NCBI GenBank assembly: GCA_036346395.1
Contig: CM070598.1
Location: forward strand, 10,337,517 to 10,401,516
DNA: 64,000 nucleotides
Direction of reading: 5' to 3'
Source: Hsuehochloa calcarea
Taxonomy: Eukaryota > Streptophyta > Magnoliopsida > Poales > Poaceae
Part shown: positions 43,092 to 53,899 of the stretch, piece after piece
Layout: each line of letters starts with the position of its first letter
Position numbering within the stretch: the stretch's first letter is position 1
The notes under the pieces: model-generated
What the model saw: the letters and a program-made list of their open reading frames with translations, nothing else
Told to the model about the DNA's origin: nothing
Database searches by the model: none
Position numbers and translations under genes: made by a program

Positions 43092-43648
43092 CGTGGCATG
43101 GCCTTCCCGCTTGTAGACTGAAGCGCGCAGATATCTCCCCGGCGGCTACGGGATGATAGCGGAAGACGGTGTGTGGCGCTCTTGGCGTAAATGTGGCGAG
43201 ACTCGGAGCATGGCCACCGTGGCGACTCTGGATTCCTTGCGTGAAGGTGATCCTCCCATCGAGATGTACAAAGGTCGGCCGCCTCTAGTGTTCCTCTGGC
43301 GCGATTGTTAGGCGCAGACTATACCACGATCCCGTCCGCTGACTATGTACTCATTGCCACGGACATCGGGCGATCGAAGCCTCCAAGTGTCTGCTGCAGA
43401 CTTCCACGGCTCTACGGCAAGTCCTCGTTGCGATCTCGAAGGTCTCGAAGGTAAGGCATCCGTCAAGACAGACAGAGGTAAGAACCACGTTAAAGCAATG
43501 GGAGAGTAAAGAAATTATAGCAATAGATGAGTCAAGAGAGATATAAGAGGAGTTAAGCAATTCATTTAGTCTTGCAAGTTAAATTTTCTTTTAGAAAATA
43601 ATTTGAACACTGAACGCCAATCTAACTAAGGTCTAGACCAGCGATCAA
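43092..43648 (-). other. Leader of element G
   Basis: The stretch between primer site and the small leader frame has no supportable gene; the frame at 43351-43560 has no recognisable features. Confidence 0.5.
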
Positions 43649-43666
43649 GATGGCTCGATACCACTT
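43649..43666 (-). other. Primer binding site of element G (initiator Met tRNA-like)
   Basis: The minus strand reads AGTGGTATCGAGCCATC three to four bases after the LTR end GGGTCCCGACA. TGGTATCGAGC is a one-base-shorter variant of TGGTATCAGAGC. Confidence 0.75.
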
Positions 43667-43667
43667 T

Positions 43668-46629
43668 TGTCGGGACCCAAAATTACGATTCAGACCCTTC
43701 AGGTTTAATGCACTAGCCCAGATCACGCTTAGTGCACACAAGTGTTAACAAAGATGGAAATCGATCCATACAAGCTTAATAGTAACATAAACGAATAACT
43801 TTGATTAATAAATAATGGTTTTGACCTTAAGGTCGAGTTACAATTACTGAGCCATGCAGGGCTAACAGAGAAAATAAACGACAGCGGAAACGAAAAAGGT
43901 AGTGGCACCCCATCGATTCACCACAGGCAACCGACTGGGATCAAGACCTCACGATTAGGCACCTTCAATGTACTCGTCCTCGAATGCTGGTGAAGACTCC
44001 TCCTCTGCTTGATTCGTCAAAACAAGCGTGAGTACACACCGTACTCGCAAGCCACACCACAGAGATGCAAAATGTATATATGCTGGCTTTTTACAAAGGA
44101 AGGCATTTTGTGGCTCTTTTGCATAAATGCAACATTTGCAATTTAATACAATAAATAGATTGAAAATAGGTAAAACCAATAGACAATAATAATCTTAACA
44201 AGTTATTTCACAAAGACACACACAGCCTGACAGGTTATTTACATAGCTAGATGATTTAATCACATGGCTCCCTTCCCACACAGTTTTATGAAAAATCTAC
44301 CCCTAGTGTGAAATCCCCGAGCATTGTCCATGACCGCGGACGCGGCTATTCGAATAGATTAAGTTACACTCTGCAGAGGTTTGTACACTTTACCCACAAG
44401 ATACACTTAGTGTAGCTAACACTAAGCATAACAAAGCATTTCAGATACCTTATCATACTACGCTAGGCCCGTCTCAAAACAGGCATGTGGTCGTACAGGA
44501 AGCTCAGTTCAATGACGCACATGGTGAGGTCCTTAATTGACCAAGGCAAGACTTCCAGCTAACCAAACCACATAGACACACAGATTAATATTATTCACAC
44601 ACCCACACAACCCACCCTTTCACACAAGATTCACCCTTGCCTCACCCAAATCTTTTACCACCCTGGTTGATTTAAGTGCAACATATGCCACAAGACACAT
44701 AGTACACACAGTTTGTTCACACAGTTTCATATTCACTTAGTCAATTTATAACCGCAATATACATGACAAGTGATTCGTGGCATGGCTAAGCAATCTAATA
44801 CGCAACTAACCAACCCACGTTGGTGCTACAATATTTACCAGCTAAATACCGACTAAGGTGACAAGGAATCAGGACATAGCAATTAACAAGGATGGCATAA
44901 CAATTTGGGATTAACTACTGCACCCAAAAGCTTTTAAATAAATACTTGAATTAAGATGTAGAAATTTGAATTAAAATACTTTTATAAAACTGGGAAGCAA
45001 AATGGTCAAGGGTATAGCTTGCCTTGGAATAGGTTCAGGTGCTGGTCTTGGTCTTGGAAACCTCCTTCTTCCTCAAACCTTCCGTATATCGTCAAGTCTA
45101 CTCAGAACGAAGCAAACAAAAAGAATAAATAAATAACAGAAGCAAATAACTCCAACAAAATAATTAAAAATCTCCAATAGATAGATCTTGATTTTATACA
45201 AATTTAGAAATTTGAATGGATGGATTTGGAGTTAGATGCAAAAGTTATAAGGTTTCAAAGTTTGAATCAAAAGAAAACCCTAAAAATAGGATTCTTGGAA
45301 TTCGAATTATTTCTCAATAGAAAAATCGGATTATTGCGCAAGCATAACGTCGTGAAGGATTTTCCAGAATTAAAAGAATTAAAGAATTAATCGACATGTG
45401 GGACCCGCATGTCGCTGACCGGCCACGGTGGACCAAGTCCACCGAGCCATCGACCGAGGATGGGGTGAGGTGGCGACTCGCAGCGGGCGCCGACGCGCGC
45501 CACCTGTGGATGACACGCGCGCGCCTGGCGCCGGGTGGCAGTGACATGGACGGCGGCGATGGGCGCAAGATCGACCCGAGGGTCCCGCGAACGCGGCGAA
45601 GTTAACGGCGGCGAGTGGTACAGGAGGTAGAGGGGAACACGGGGTCACGAGGGTGTGCTCACCGGTGCTCAAGGGAGCGAGCGCCGGCCGGCGAGGCTTT
45701 GGCGGAGGAGGAGGTACGGGCTCGACGGCGATGGCGTTAGAGGGCTCCTCCGGCGAAGGCGAGGTGAGCACCAACTTCGCGGCGTCACGGCGAATCCAAC
45801 GGTGGCGGCTACGACGACGCAGGAGCGACGGAGGCGGCGCAATCGAAGCTCCAAGCCTTCGGTGCGGCGGCGTTGGATTCCCGACACGGCAGCACAGGCG
45901 AGAGAGAGGAGTGGGTGGCGGATTTGGGATGCGTGACGCGAGGGGCGCCCGGGGCTGTCCTTTATAGGGCCCGGGGAGGTCCGAAGCGGCGTGGCGGCGT
46001 GGAGGTCATGGGCGGCGGTTGCGGCTTCGTGCGCATGCCCGCGGAGAAGAAGGAAAGAAGGGGTGGGGTTCGTGGCGGCGGTGGCGCGAGTCGTGGCGCG
46101 CACACGCGAGGAATCGGGAGGTTGGAGGCGCCGCGCGCGGCTTCGGCGCTGACCGCCCATGGCGGTTGCTTGCGCAAGCGTCCGCGCGAGAAGAACGCGG
46201 CGAGGACGAAGGCGTGGGGCCCACCGCAGGAGACGGAGGCGAGGCAGCAGGCAGGTAGATCGCCGCCCGCCTTGATCGGACGGCCACGAGAGATGGCGAG
46301 ATGAGCGGTCGGGTAGGAGAGAATCACCAACGATCGCTTGGAGATTTAAATTAGTTTTTCCTTTTTAGAAAATAGCAGAAATTCAAATAAGCAATGGAAA
46401 ATAGCAAATGAACTTGAAAAATAATCTAGAAAATATATCCAAACATATAGAATCCAAATAAAATAGTTTTGACTATTGTTCATGTTGATTTTAGTCATAT
46501 TAAATTGTTTTGTTACACAAAGTCCATATTTAAGCTTTTAAATTTAATTCAATAAATTCAAATGGTGAATTTTCTTCCTACTAACTAAATGAAGGGTTTT
46601 TTTTAGGCTCTGAAAATTGGGATGTTACA
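43668..46629 (-). repeat. Element G 5' LTR (complete, about 2.96 kb)
   Basis: On the plus strand it runs TGTCGGGACCC to GGGATGTTACA, giving TG...CA on the minus strand. The outer 0.9 kb matches 37000-37917. A GC-rich block (about 45400-46320) holds the TATA box at 45961-45966. The open frames in this block on both strands are not genes. Confidence 0.92.
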
Positions 46630-48632
46630 ACGGGCGTGGCCCAGTCCACCGGCTCCCAGATCCCGAGGCTCGGTGAACTTAGTCCACGTGAGCCATCTCA
46701 CTGACATGTGGGATCCACATGTCAGATTTCTTTTAAAATCTATTTCTTTTTTCGGAAATTCTCGGCTGACGTAATTATTGCGCAATAATCCAATTTCCTT
46801 TATAAAAACAATTCGGGAAATTTAATTAAAATCCAAATTAGGGTTTTATTTGTTGTCCAATCTTCCAAAGCCCATAACTTTTGCATACGACCTCCGATTG
46901 AGCCCATTCAAATTTGTAAATTCATATAAAATCAAGATATATTTAATGGTGAATTTTATTTAATTTTTGGAGTTTGTTTTGCCTCTGTTATTTACTTATT
47001 TTTGTTTCTTTTGTCTCGTTTGCGAGTAGACGTCGATACTTCGGAAAATTTTGGAGAAGAAGGAGCACCTCAAGATCAAGACCTGTACCTAGACCTATTC
47101 CAAGGCAAGTTATACCTTTGATCATCTTGCACCCAGTTTTCAAAATACTTTGTTTCAATGTATTGCATTCTAATTCAAGTATTTATTTAAATGCTTTTGG
47201 GATAGTTATTAATATAATTTGTTATATCCACCTTGTCTATTGTATGCCATGATCTTTTGTCACCCTAGGTTGGTTAATTATTAGTTGGTATTATCGTAGC
47301 ACCAACGTGGGTTGGTTAGATACAAGTAGACTGCTTAGCCATGCCACGAGTCATCATTTCATATGAGTCGCAATTATGAATTTGACTAATGGAATATGGA
47401 ACTGTGTGATAAAACTGTGTGCTGTGTGCTATTACTCGTTGATGGCATGTGCTGCACTTAATCAACAGGTTGGGAAAAAGATTTAGACTGAGGCAAATGG
47501 TGGATCTATGTGAATGGTGGAGCTGTGTGCTTATTAAACTTTGTGATTTGGGGAAAAACTGGAAGTCTTGCCTTGGTCAATTAAGGACTTAACTTTGTGC
47601 ACCATTGAACTGGGCCTTACTGTACAACCACATGCCTAGTATGGGCTGAGCCTGACTTAGTAAGTTATGGAGCCTTGACATTGACAACTCAGATTGTATT
47701 TAAACAGTGTGATGGGCTGGAGGTGTGATATGTCACATCGCGGGACGGTTCGCTGCATCCCTGTCCAACGATGTGTGTCGTAACCAAACGCTGTGTGTAT
47801 CGGTTGGCCGGCAGGAAAGCACATCGGGAGTGTCATTGTTTGAGATGAAGTTACTGAAAGATTTTGTTGTGATCAACTCTGATCCGGTTGATTTCATCGT
47901 GTGGGTAAAGTGTACAACCTCTGCAGAGTGTTAAACCAATCTATTCGAATAGCCGCGTCCTCGGATATGGACATGCTCGGGGATTTCACATGAGGGGTAG
48001 ATTTTCAAAAAAACAATTGGGAAGGGTTAGCTGTGTGAGGTCACTTGTGCAGCTGTGTGAATAACTTAATTAGACTTTGTGTCGTTTGTGAAATCAAATG
48101 ATAACTTATTATTGTTTATTTGTTTTGAATTATGTTTTCAATTTATTATTTGTATTCAATTGCAAATGTTGCATTTATGCAAAATAACCACAGAAGCCAT
48201 TCCTTTGGAATAAGCCATCATCTATAAATTACATTATGTGGTATGACTTGCGAGTACGGTGTGTACTCATACTTGTTATAAACAATCAACAGAAGTGGAA
48301 GAATCGTCAGTCAATTGGGTCTACTTCAAGGATCGTGAAGAACTAGGTTGCGCTACCCCAGTCGATTGCCTGTGGGCATATGGATGGGCTTCACTGAAGT
48401 TATTCCGTTACATTCCGCTGCAGCTTTATTGAGCTATTTGTCTTCTGAGATATTAATTGTAAGCTTTGACCTTAAGGTCTTTACTCCGATAATTATTGTT
48501 ATTTGTCTATGTATTAGTCATCTTTGTATATGGAATTGATATTTCATCGATGTTGTCACTGTGTGCACTAGCGTGATCCTGGACTAGTGCAGTATACACA
48601 GAGGGTCCAGATTTGCATATTTGGGTCCCGAC
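46630..48632 (+). repeat. LTR related to element G, opposite orientation, 5'-truncated
   Basis: From about 46650 this follows the reverse complement of 43668-45440: ACATGTGGG, TTGCGCAATAATCC, GCACCAACGTGGGTTGG, TATTCGAATAGCCGCG, TTGACCTTAAGGTC and finally GGGTCCCGACA at 48622-48632. The GC-rich promoter-proximal third expected before it is missing. It begins right at the outer end of the G 5' LTR and lacks internal sequence, so it is a truncated solo LTR or broken copy. Divergence is greater than between the two G LTRs. Confidence 0.85.
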
Positions 48633-48743
48633 ACGGGGCACGTGGGTCGTGCCTGGCACGGCACGACCTGACTAAAATATGGCCGATTTTTACCATTTGG
48701 CCTTTTAACATAGCAAAACAAATAAAAAAACCCAAAATTTTTC

Positions 48744-48753
48744 CTATAAATAG
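48744..48753 (+). promoter_or_regulatory. TATA box of hAT copy 2
   Basis: CTATAAATAG lies about 110 bases inside the left end, on the transposase strand. Confidence 0.55.
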
Positions 48754-49059
48754 CCACCATAAATTTTAAAGTAGTATTGGAGTTGTGCTGAATGAGGGGG
48801 TATGGTGGCAAATTCAAATTAGCTCAACGAGAATTTGAATTTGCACCTCTCTTGAAATTCTGTAGTGCAAATTCAAATTCTTATTGAGTTAATTTGGAAA
48901 AATTTAAAAATTTGTGCCAAATTTGGGAAAAATTCAATTTCGGCAGCAAGTTAGCAAAAGAGGTACAATACTTTTTTGTATACTTTTATTGTTAGTACTT
49001 GTTATGTTAAGATGAAAGTAATAATAGTGTTAGTTTCGATTTTGCTGTTTTTATTATAG

Positions 49060-50955
49060 ACAGTTATGACAGCTTTACTCTTGGTGATTACAGACTTTCA
49101 CCAGCGAAAATTGCATCCATGGATGCAATCGCGGCTGCCTCAAGCCAACCGGAAGGGCAAGGCAGAGTTCCGTCATGAGGCTCCATGGCAGCATCAGGCT
49201 CCACGCCAACCAGAGCAAAGAAGTCGAAGCCGTCTACATTGGGAGTGTGGGATAATTTCGACAGGACAACCAAGCAAGACACATAGGGAAATGAGGTACC
49301 ATATGCTATTTACAAAATTTATCACAATAAATTATATGCAAGGTTTACAGGTGGAATGGGGCACTTTCTTGGGCATGCTACAAGATGTAAGGCCAAGCAA
49401 GGATTGGTGATGAGACAAACGCTGCTTCAGTACAACCCTGACGGTACAATACGTTGCTGGGACTACGATCCTGAGGTGGTCCATCAACAGTACGTTGCTG
49501 GGACTACGATCCTGAGGTGGTCCATCAATCTCTGTCATTTAATTGCCTCTGAGGATTTACCGTTAGGCTTTGAGAGTCTGTTTTTTTCCAAAATTACATT
49601 AGGACTACACATAATCCTATATTTTCTTCCGTTTCTAGACAGACAACAACTAGGGATCTAGTAAAATACTACAATGAACGTCGTAATAAAATAAAAGAAC
49701 TATTTAGTATGTGCATATTTTCGGTGGCCCTGACCTCAGACATATGGAGTGGTCAGGTTAGGGAGGATTATCTTAGTGTAATTGCTCATTATATTAATAA
49801 TGAATGGGTAATGGAGAAAAGTATTTTATGTTTGAAATTAATTGATGTAGCACAGATGGGTGAGAATATTGTGGAATGTATTATCAAAGTCGTGGAAGAC
49901 TTTGGTCATACAAACAAAATATTTTTAATTATTTTAGACAATGCCGCTTCGAACTCTAGGGCAATGGATATTCTTACTCCAGTATTGAGTACATACGTTG
50001 ATTCCTTCTTGCTACACCAATGATGTGCTTGTCATATTACCAACCTTATAGTCAAATGTGGTTTGAAAAGGTTGAGTCTGTATATTACAGCTTTTCGCGA
50101 TGCGGTTTCTGTCTTGAATAATTCTAACATAAGAATAGAATAATATAAGAACTTCCACAGGGCGATGGATGTACGTTCAAGAAAGTTCAATTTGGACATG
50201 CCGGTAAGGTGGAACTCTACTTATCTGATGCTTAAGAGTCTTTTACTATACAAGAGCTCTTTTTCTGTTTTTATTTTAAAAGCACTATTAGAGCACTGAC
50301 GGTAGTATACTATTTACTGAGCAACATTGGTTCGCTGCTGAGAAGATACTGCAGTTTTTAGAAATTTGTTATGATGCCACTACTGCTTTGTCCGCTGTGT
50401 ACTATCCAACATCTCCTATCATTGTGCATAGTATTTTACAGATTGCTACTCAATTGAAAATGTATGAAAATAACTTAGTTTTACGTGATGCTATAATTTC
50501 CATGAAAACTAAATACCTTAAATATTAGAGAGAAATCCCTTACCTATATGCATTTGCATTTCTTTTATATCATAGAGGTAAAATTGGTGCATTTGGTAGT
50601 ATACTTGATCTTCTTAGTGGTGCTACAGGGCAATACTATACTAACTATTTTGCAGAAGTTCATTCTCGGTTATACTAGGTTTACAAAAGGTATGAAAATA
50701 AGTTCCAGGGAGTTCGCTCGCAACGACCTCCAGTAGCCCCTCCTCAAGTAGTAAGACAAATATGTGGGGTAAGATCTTTGGTGACTCTTTCTAAAAAAAT
50801 ATTGCAAGAGAGAAGAACAAATCTAACAAGTGAGATTGTAGAGATACTTCTAACTGTGAAGGACGAGGAACAAACTGATTTACGAACACAACACTCTGTG
50901 AAAAATTCAGAGTTATCGAAGCTGTTCAAAAATCTGTACTTAGATAATAACACAT
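49060..50955 (+). pseudogene. hAT transposase remnant, RICESLEEPER-like (copy 2)
   Basis: The N-terminal region contains a degraded BED-type zinc finger: LGVWDNFDRTTKQDT at about 49237-49280 and a GHFLGHATRCKAKQG segment at 49360-49400. Next come RQTLLQYNPDGTIRCWDYDP, a 41-base duplication that shifts the frame, then at 49709-50023 CIFSVALTSDIWSGQVREDY, LSVIAHYINNEWVMEKSILC and ILDNAASNSRAMDILTP. The core continues past a stop at about 50021. The copy keeps RPRKFNLDMPVRWNSTYLML-like sequence at 50165-50235 that copy 1 has lost. The domain after the core is readable in broken frames to about 50700, while most of the C-terminal dimerisation domain is deleted (50755-50830 joins directly to its end). 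Clearly inactive. Confidence 0.87.
49451..49532 (+). repeat. 41-bp tandem duplication in hAT copy 2
   Basis: ACGTTGCTGGGACTACGATC and its continuation to CCATCAA occur twice with a 41-base period (49451 and 49492). The length is not a multiple of three, so it shifts the transposase frame. Confidence 0.95.
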
Positions 50956-51413
50956 AGAACAAGGATGTATGGAGAGTTATAGGTTGTACTCTTTTTGCTT
51001 TGCCAAGGTTTTTGTCATTTTGAGTTTTTACTTGGCGAAGGTTTTAACGAGGTAGCTAGTTGAATATTAATAAAGCTCTTAATTATATTTTCAATATGAT
51101 TGTCTCATTTTTTCAATTTCCATATCTATTTTATGAATTATACATTTTTTTAATTTCTTTGGATTTTTTTTTATTTTGGGCCCTAATGGGCTAAATGGGT
51201 CAGCCTTGGCCCGCTGGGCCAAAAGGGCTCGTGCTAGGCTGGCACGACACGAACGGTTGACGGACCGTTCCTGGGTCGCCTACCCAGCACGTGAGCTGGC
51301 ACGGCACGACCCATCTAATAGCCGAGCCAGGATGGGCTGTGCCTAGATGGGCTGGACCACTCGTGTTCGTCTTGCGTCAGCCGGCGGGTCATTTATTCGC
51401 CGACTCTACTCAA

Positions 51414-51484
51414 GGCCTATTTGGGACGACTTTGGCTTTTTATTTTCGCTAGAAAAAACTGGAAGTCATCCCAAATGGGCGGCC
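51414..51484. repeat. Short inverted-repeat element (MITE-like remnant)
   Basis: GGCCTATTTGGGACGACTT at 51414 is mirrored by AAGTCATCCCAAATGGGC at 51463-51480, with about 30 bases between. The arms match at 16 of 18 positions. The GGCCTATTTGGG ends resemble short hairpin MITEs of grasses. No clear target duplication. Confidence 0.6.
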
Positions 51485-51747
51485 TTTAGTAGTGTCGGTG
51501 TATTAGAACCGATCTTACGTAAAGATTGTTTGATTCGGGGGGTCTCCTAGAGATAAGATCACGCAGAGTGGATTGACACGGGATGTTTAGACAGTTCAGC
51601 CTTCTCCGAGAGAATAATAACCCTAATCTCGTGTGTATGGTATTCTTGATGATCAAGTAAAAGACTAAGACTATTACAGAGAATAGCACTTGTGTTCCTA
51701 CTTGACTGGCTCTTGTTCGCTGTTTCTTTATCTCTCTGATCGATGCC

Positions 51748-51756
51748 CTTATATAG
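51748..51756 (-). promoter_or_regulatory. TATA box of element I LTR
   Basis: The minus strand reads CTATATAAG followed by GGC; the same site is at 63892-63900 in the 5' LTR. Confidence 0.65.
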
Positions 51757-51984
51757 TCGTGAAGAAGTAGCCGTTTTGCCTCAAGGGAGATGCGCTGATT
51801 AATCGAAGAATCGCGCATGATGGCGAGAATTACGGCGCTTGGCTTCTTCACGCCGTCCGCAATTATCTTCTAGAGATAATGGGGTAATTACGCACCATTA
51901 ATAAGCGGAATAATAGTGCGTGCGCACCGCTCGGATTCCTTAATCAATTGGACCCACTACCGTAGGTTTGATTATAAGGTGGTC

Positions 51985-52135
51985 GAGTTTACCCGGTCGT
52001 AGAAGAACTTACGACCGGTGTAGCGATCGTGAGAAGGACTTACGACTAGGTAGCGATCGAGCAAGACTTACGACTATGTAGTGGTCGAGAAGGACTTACG
52101 ACCATGATATAGTCGTAGCAAGACTTACAACCACT
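51985..52135 (+). repeat. Dyad minisatellite in element I LTR (five units, period about 29)
   Basis: Units begin GGTCGTAGAAG, GATCGTGAGAAG, GATCGAGCAAG, GGTCGAGAAG, AGTCGTAGCAAG and each is followed by ACTTACGACC/ACTTACGACTA/ACTTACAACC. The first unit has nearly perfect arms CGGTCGTA and TACGACCG. Related arrays occur at 53749-53899 and 55406-55527. Confidence 0.9.
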
Positions 52136-52250
52136 TATTGGACTTCTCCTTTAGATAAGGGGTACCTCACGGGGACTATGTGACATCATATTTACCCATA
52201 ATAAGAATTATAGATAAAAGATAAAAATGAGGATTATTAGATCCTCGCCA

Positions 52251-52263
52251 TCTAGCCCCGACT
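52251..52263 (-). other. Polypurine tract of element I (inferred)
   Basis: The minus strand reads AGTCGGGGCTAGA directly before the inferred LTR start. A G-run in this position is usual for Tat-lineage elements. Confidence 0.55.
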
Positions 52264-52679
52264 TCAAGTGAAAGTAACTTACTTGATAAAGGTTTCAGAA
52301 TGGACTTACGACCATGAGAATGTCGAGAATGATAGTCGAAGGAAAAACTCTTCGACATTTGAGTGTTGCTTTGACCAGAATTTGCTTTATCGGGAAGGTT
52401 GCTTACGACTATCAAAAGTCATAGAAAACCCTATGACCGTCGGTGGTCGTGGTAGGGAATCGGAGAAAAGTTCTTCCGATTGATACTTCCTTCGACTAGA
52501 AAGACTTGGTCAAGAATGTAATTTTGCTTGGAGGTGACAATACGCACCTACTTTTTCTCGAACGGACCATCCGGAGAATTGTAACCGCTCTCATAGACTT
52601 GTCCGATGAAGCGGTTCAAGCGGTACAACCATCTATCATAGACCTATAGCGGGACGGTTTCAAAGCAGAGATCGTATGA

Positions 52680-52688
52680 TTATAAAAA
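52680..52688 (+). promoter_or_regulatory. TATA-like box of the antisense gene in element I
   Basis: TTATAAAAAC lies about 145 bases before the ATG at 52827, on the plus strand and so opposite to the retroelement. The intervening stretch is pyrimidine-rich, as in many plant 5' untranslated regions. Confidence 0.4.
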
Positions 52689-53748
52689 CTTACCAGAGGT
52701 AGAGTTGGATTTTACTTTTCCCCAAATCACTCATTGTTCTTCGAGCTCTTGCTTTCTCCGTCTTCGACTAGGTTTCATCTTCTCCGCTGCCAACCCAATC
52801 AAAAAAACTTCTTGCTTCTGAGCGAAATGGCCAAGAGAGTTTCTGAATGGGAGGAATCGGAGATGGATGCGCTAAGATCAAGGTTTTGGTCGATGTCGGA
52901 AGATCCCGAGAAGGCTCGTGAAGTGGATTCCGCTATCGGGCAAAGATCGCCATCGGGGAAAATGGGCAAATCCCGCCTTCCAAGCGTACAGAGAGCGGCC
53001 TTCGATTGCTCGCCCACCCTTTCTTCTGATGAGTACTCGAACACTTTGGGGTGGAACCGTGAACTTAGGTCCCAATTCCATTACCATGTTGAGTGTGTTC
53101 GTACTGCATGAGGCGCACTGGGATTCCGGCGGATCTCGAGTGTTCCAATATTATTATGGGATGGCTCGACAAACCGAATCGCGGAAGTCTGTCTCAAGCT
53201 CCACGACTCGAAGTCAAGGAGTACACTCGAGTTTCACCCGGTCTTCGTGGCCGAGTGGAGGAAGAGGTGGTTCTCTTTCGAAGGTTACCTCTCAAGACAC
53301 CTTTCTTTTGTGGGGAAGGTCATTGAAAAGAAATCTTCATGGGATTCAACCTCAAGATATCAGTGGATTAGCCCTTATATTCAAGCCATTAAGGACTTGA
53401 AGGAAGAAGGGTGACCGGATGGCATGTGGTGAAAGATTTCATCACACGAATTAGTCCTCTCAAGAAACGAGCATCTCCTATGTGGAGGTACTCGGGAAGA
53501 GGAGACCCCACCGAGACTACGAGGAGGGTAAGCAATTGTCGACTTAACTCTCCGCTTGGTCTTTCTCAACTTTGTCTAATATTGTTATCTGTTTATTGGA
53601 TCTTTCACAGCCGAGGTTGACTCAGTCGACTCATCTCGTGAGAAGTCCCCGCCACCCGAGGGGCGGTTCCTCAAGTCATTGCGGTCTTGTCCGCAGATGA
53701 AAGGATAGAGCGCCTAAAGGTAATCGTAAATCGATTCTCTCTTTAGGA

Positions 53749-53899
53749 CTTTATAGTCGAGAAGATACTTACGACTAATGGTGATCGAGAATATCTTACA
53801 ATCAAGAAAAAGTCGAGAAAAACTTACGACTTGGTACTAGTCGAGAAAAACTTACGACTTGGTACTAGTCGTAGAAAAACTTACGACTAATTAGTGATT
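53749..53899 (+). repeat. Dyad minisatellite inside the second predicted intron
   Basis: Five or so units of AGTCGAGAAAAACTTACGAC type occur; two adjacent units (TCGAGAAAAACTTACGACTT) are identical. The array fills most of the predicted 212-base intron 53720-53931. Confidence 0.85.

Larger units (their letters stand above)
36991..46629 (-). mobile_element. LTR retrotransposon G, Ty3/gypsy chromovirus, 3' LTR truncated
   Basis: The minus strand carries a complete 5' LTR (43668-46629), primer site, leader with a small open frame, gag, protease, RT, RNase H, integrase with chromodomain-like tail, polypurine tract, and the outer 0.9 kb of the 3' LTR (about 37000-37917). Domain order is Ty3/gypsy. 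Gag is badly frameshifted, while RT and the integrase C-terminus are long clean frames. The missing inner 3' LTR means no target duplication can be checked. It is a different family from element A, with unrelated LTRs, although the protein domains are related. Confidence 0.92.
48633..51345 (+). mobile_element. hAT DNA transposon copy 2
   Basis: Both ends carry GC-rich dyads on GGTCGTGCC / GGCACGACC: GGGTCGTGCC and GGCACGGCACGACC near 48647-48669, and GGCACGACACG with GGCACGGCACGACCC near 51237-51321. Between them lie a TATA box, a degenerate transposase and a 3' untranslated region shared with copy 1. The left edge abuts the LTR at 48632, so the first bases may be lost. I cannot prove terminal inverted repeats or an 8-bp target duplication. 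Confidence 0.75.
51499..52250 (-). repeat. Element I 3' LTR (about 0.75 kb, inner edge inferred)
   Basis: 51499-51853 matches 63646-64000. The inner edge is inferred from TGGCGAGGATC on the minus strand just after a polypurine-like AGTCGGGGCTAGA, because the other LTR is cut by the window. It includes a TATA box and an array of GTCGTA dyads at 51994-52135. Confidence 0.75.

Noticed and set aside
45379..46330. Several frames of 80-163 codons on both strands
   Set aside because: Same G LTR region in its other copy; frames are not conserved between the copies.
46974..47252. 92-codon plus-strand frame starting MFCLCYLLIFVSFVSF, as a membrane peptide gene
   Set aside because: It lies inside the plus-oriented LTR, and the matching stretch of the G LTR does not keep the frame.
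51985..52135. Regular spaced repeats as a CRISPR array
   Set aside because: Units are degenerate, spacers are not unique sequence, the genome is a plant, and there are no cas genes.
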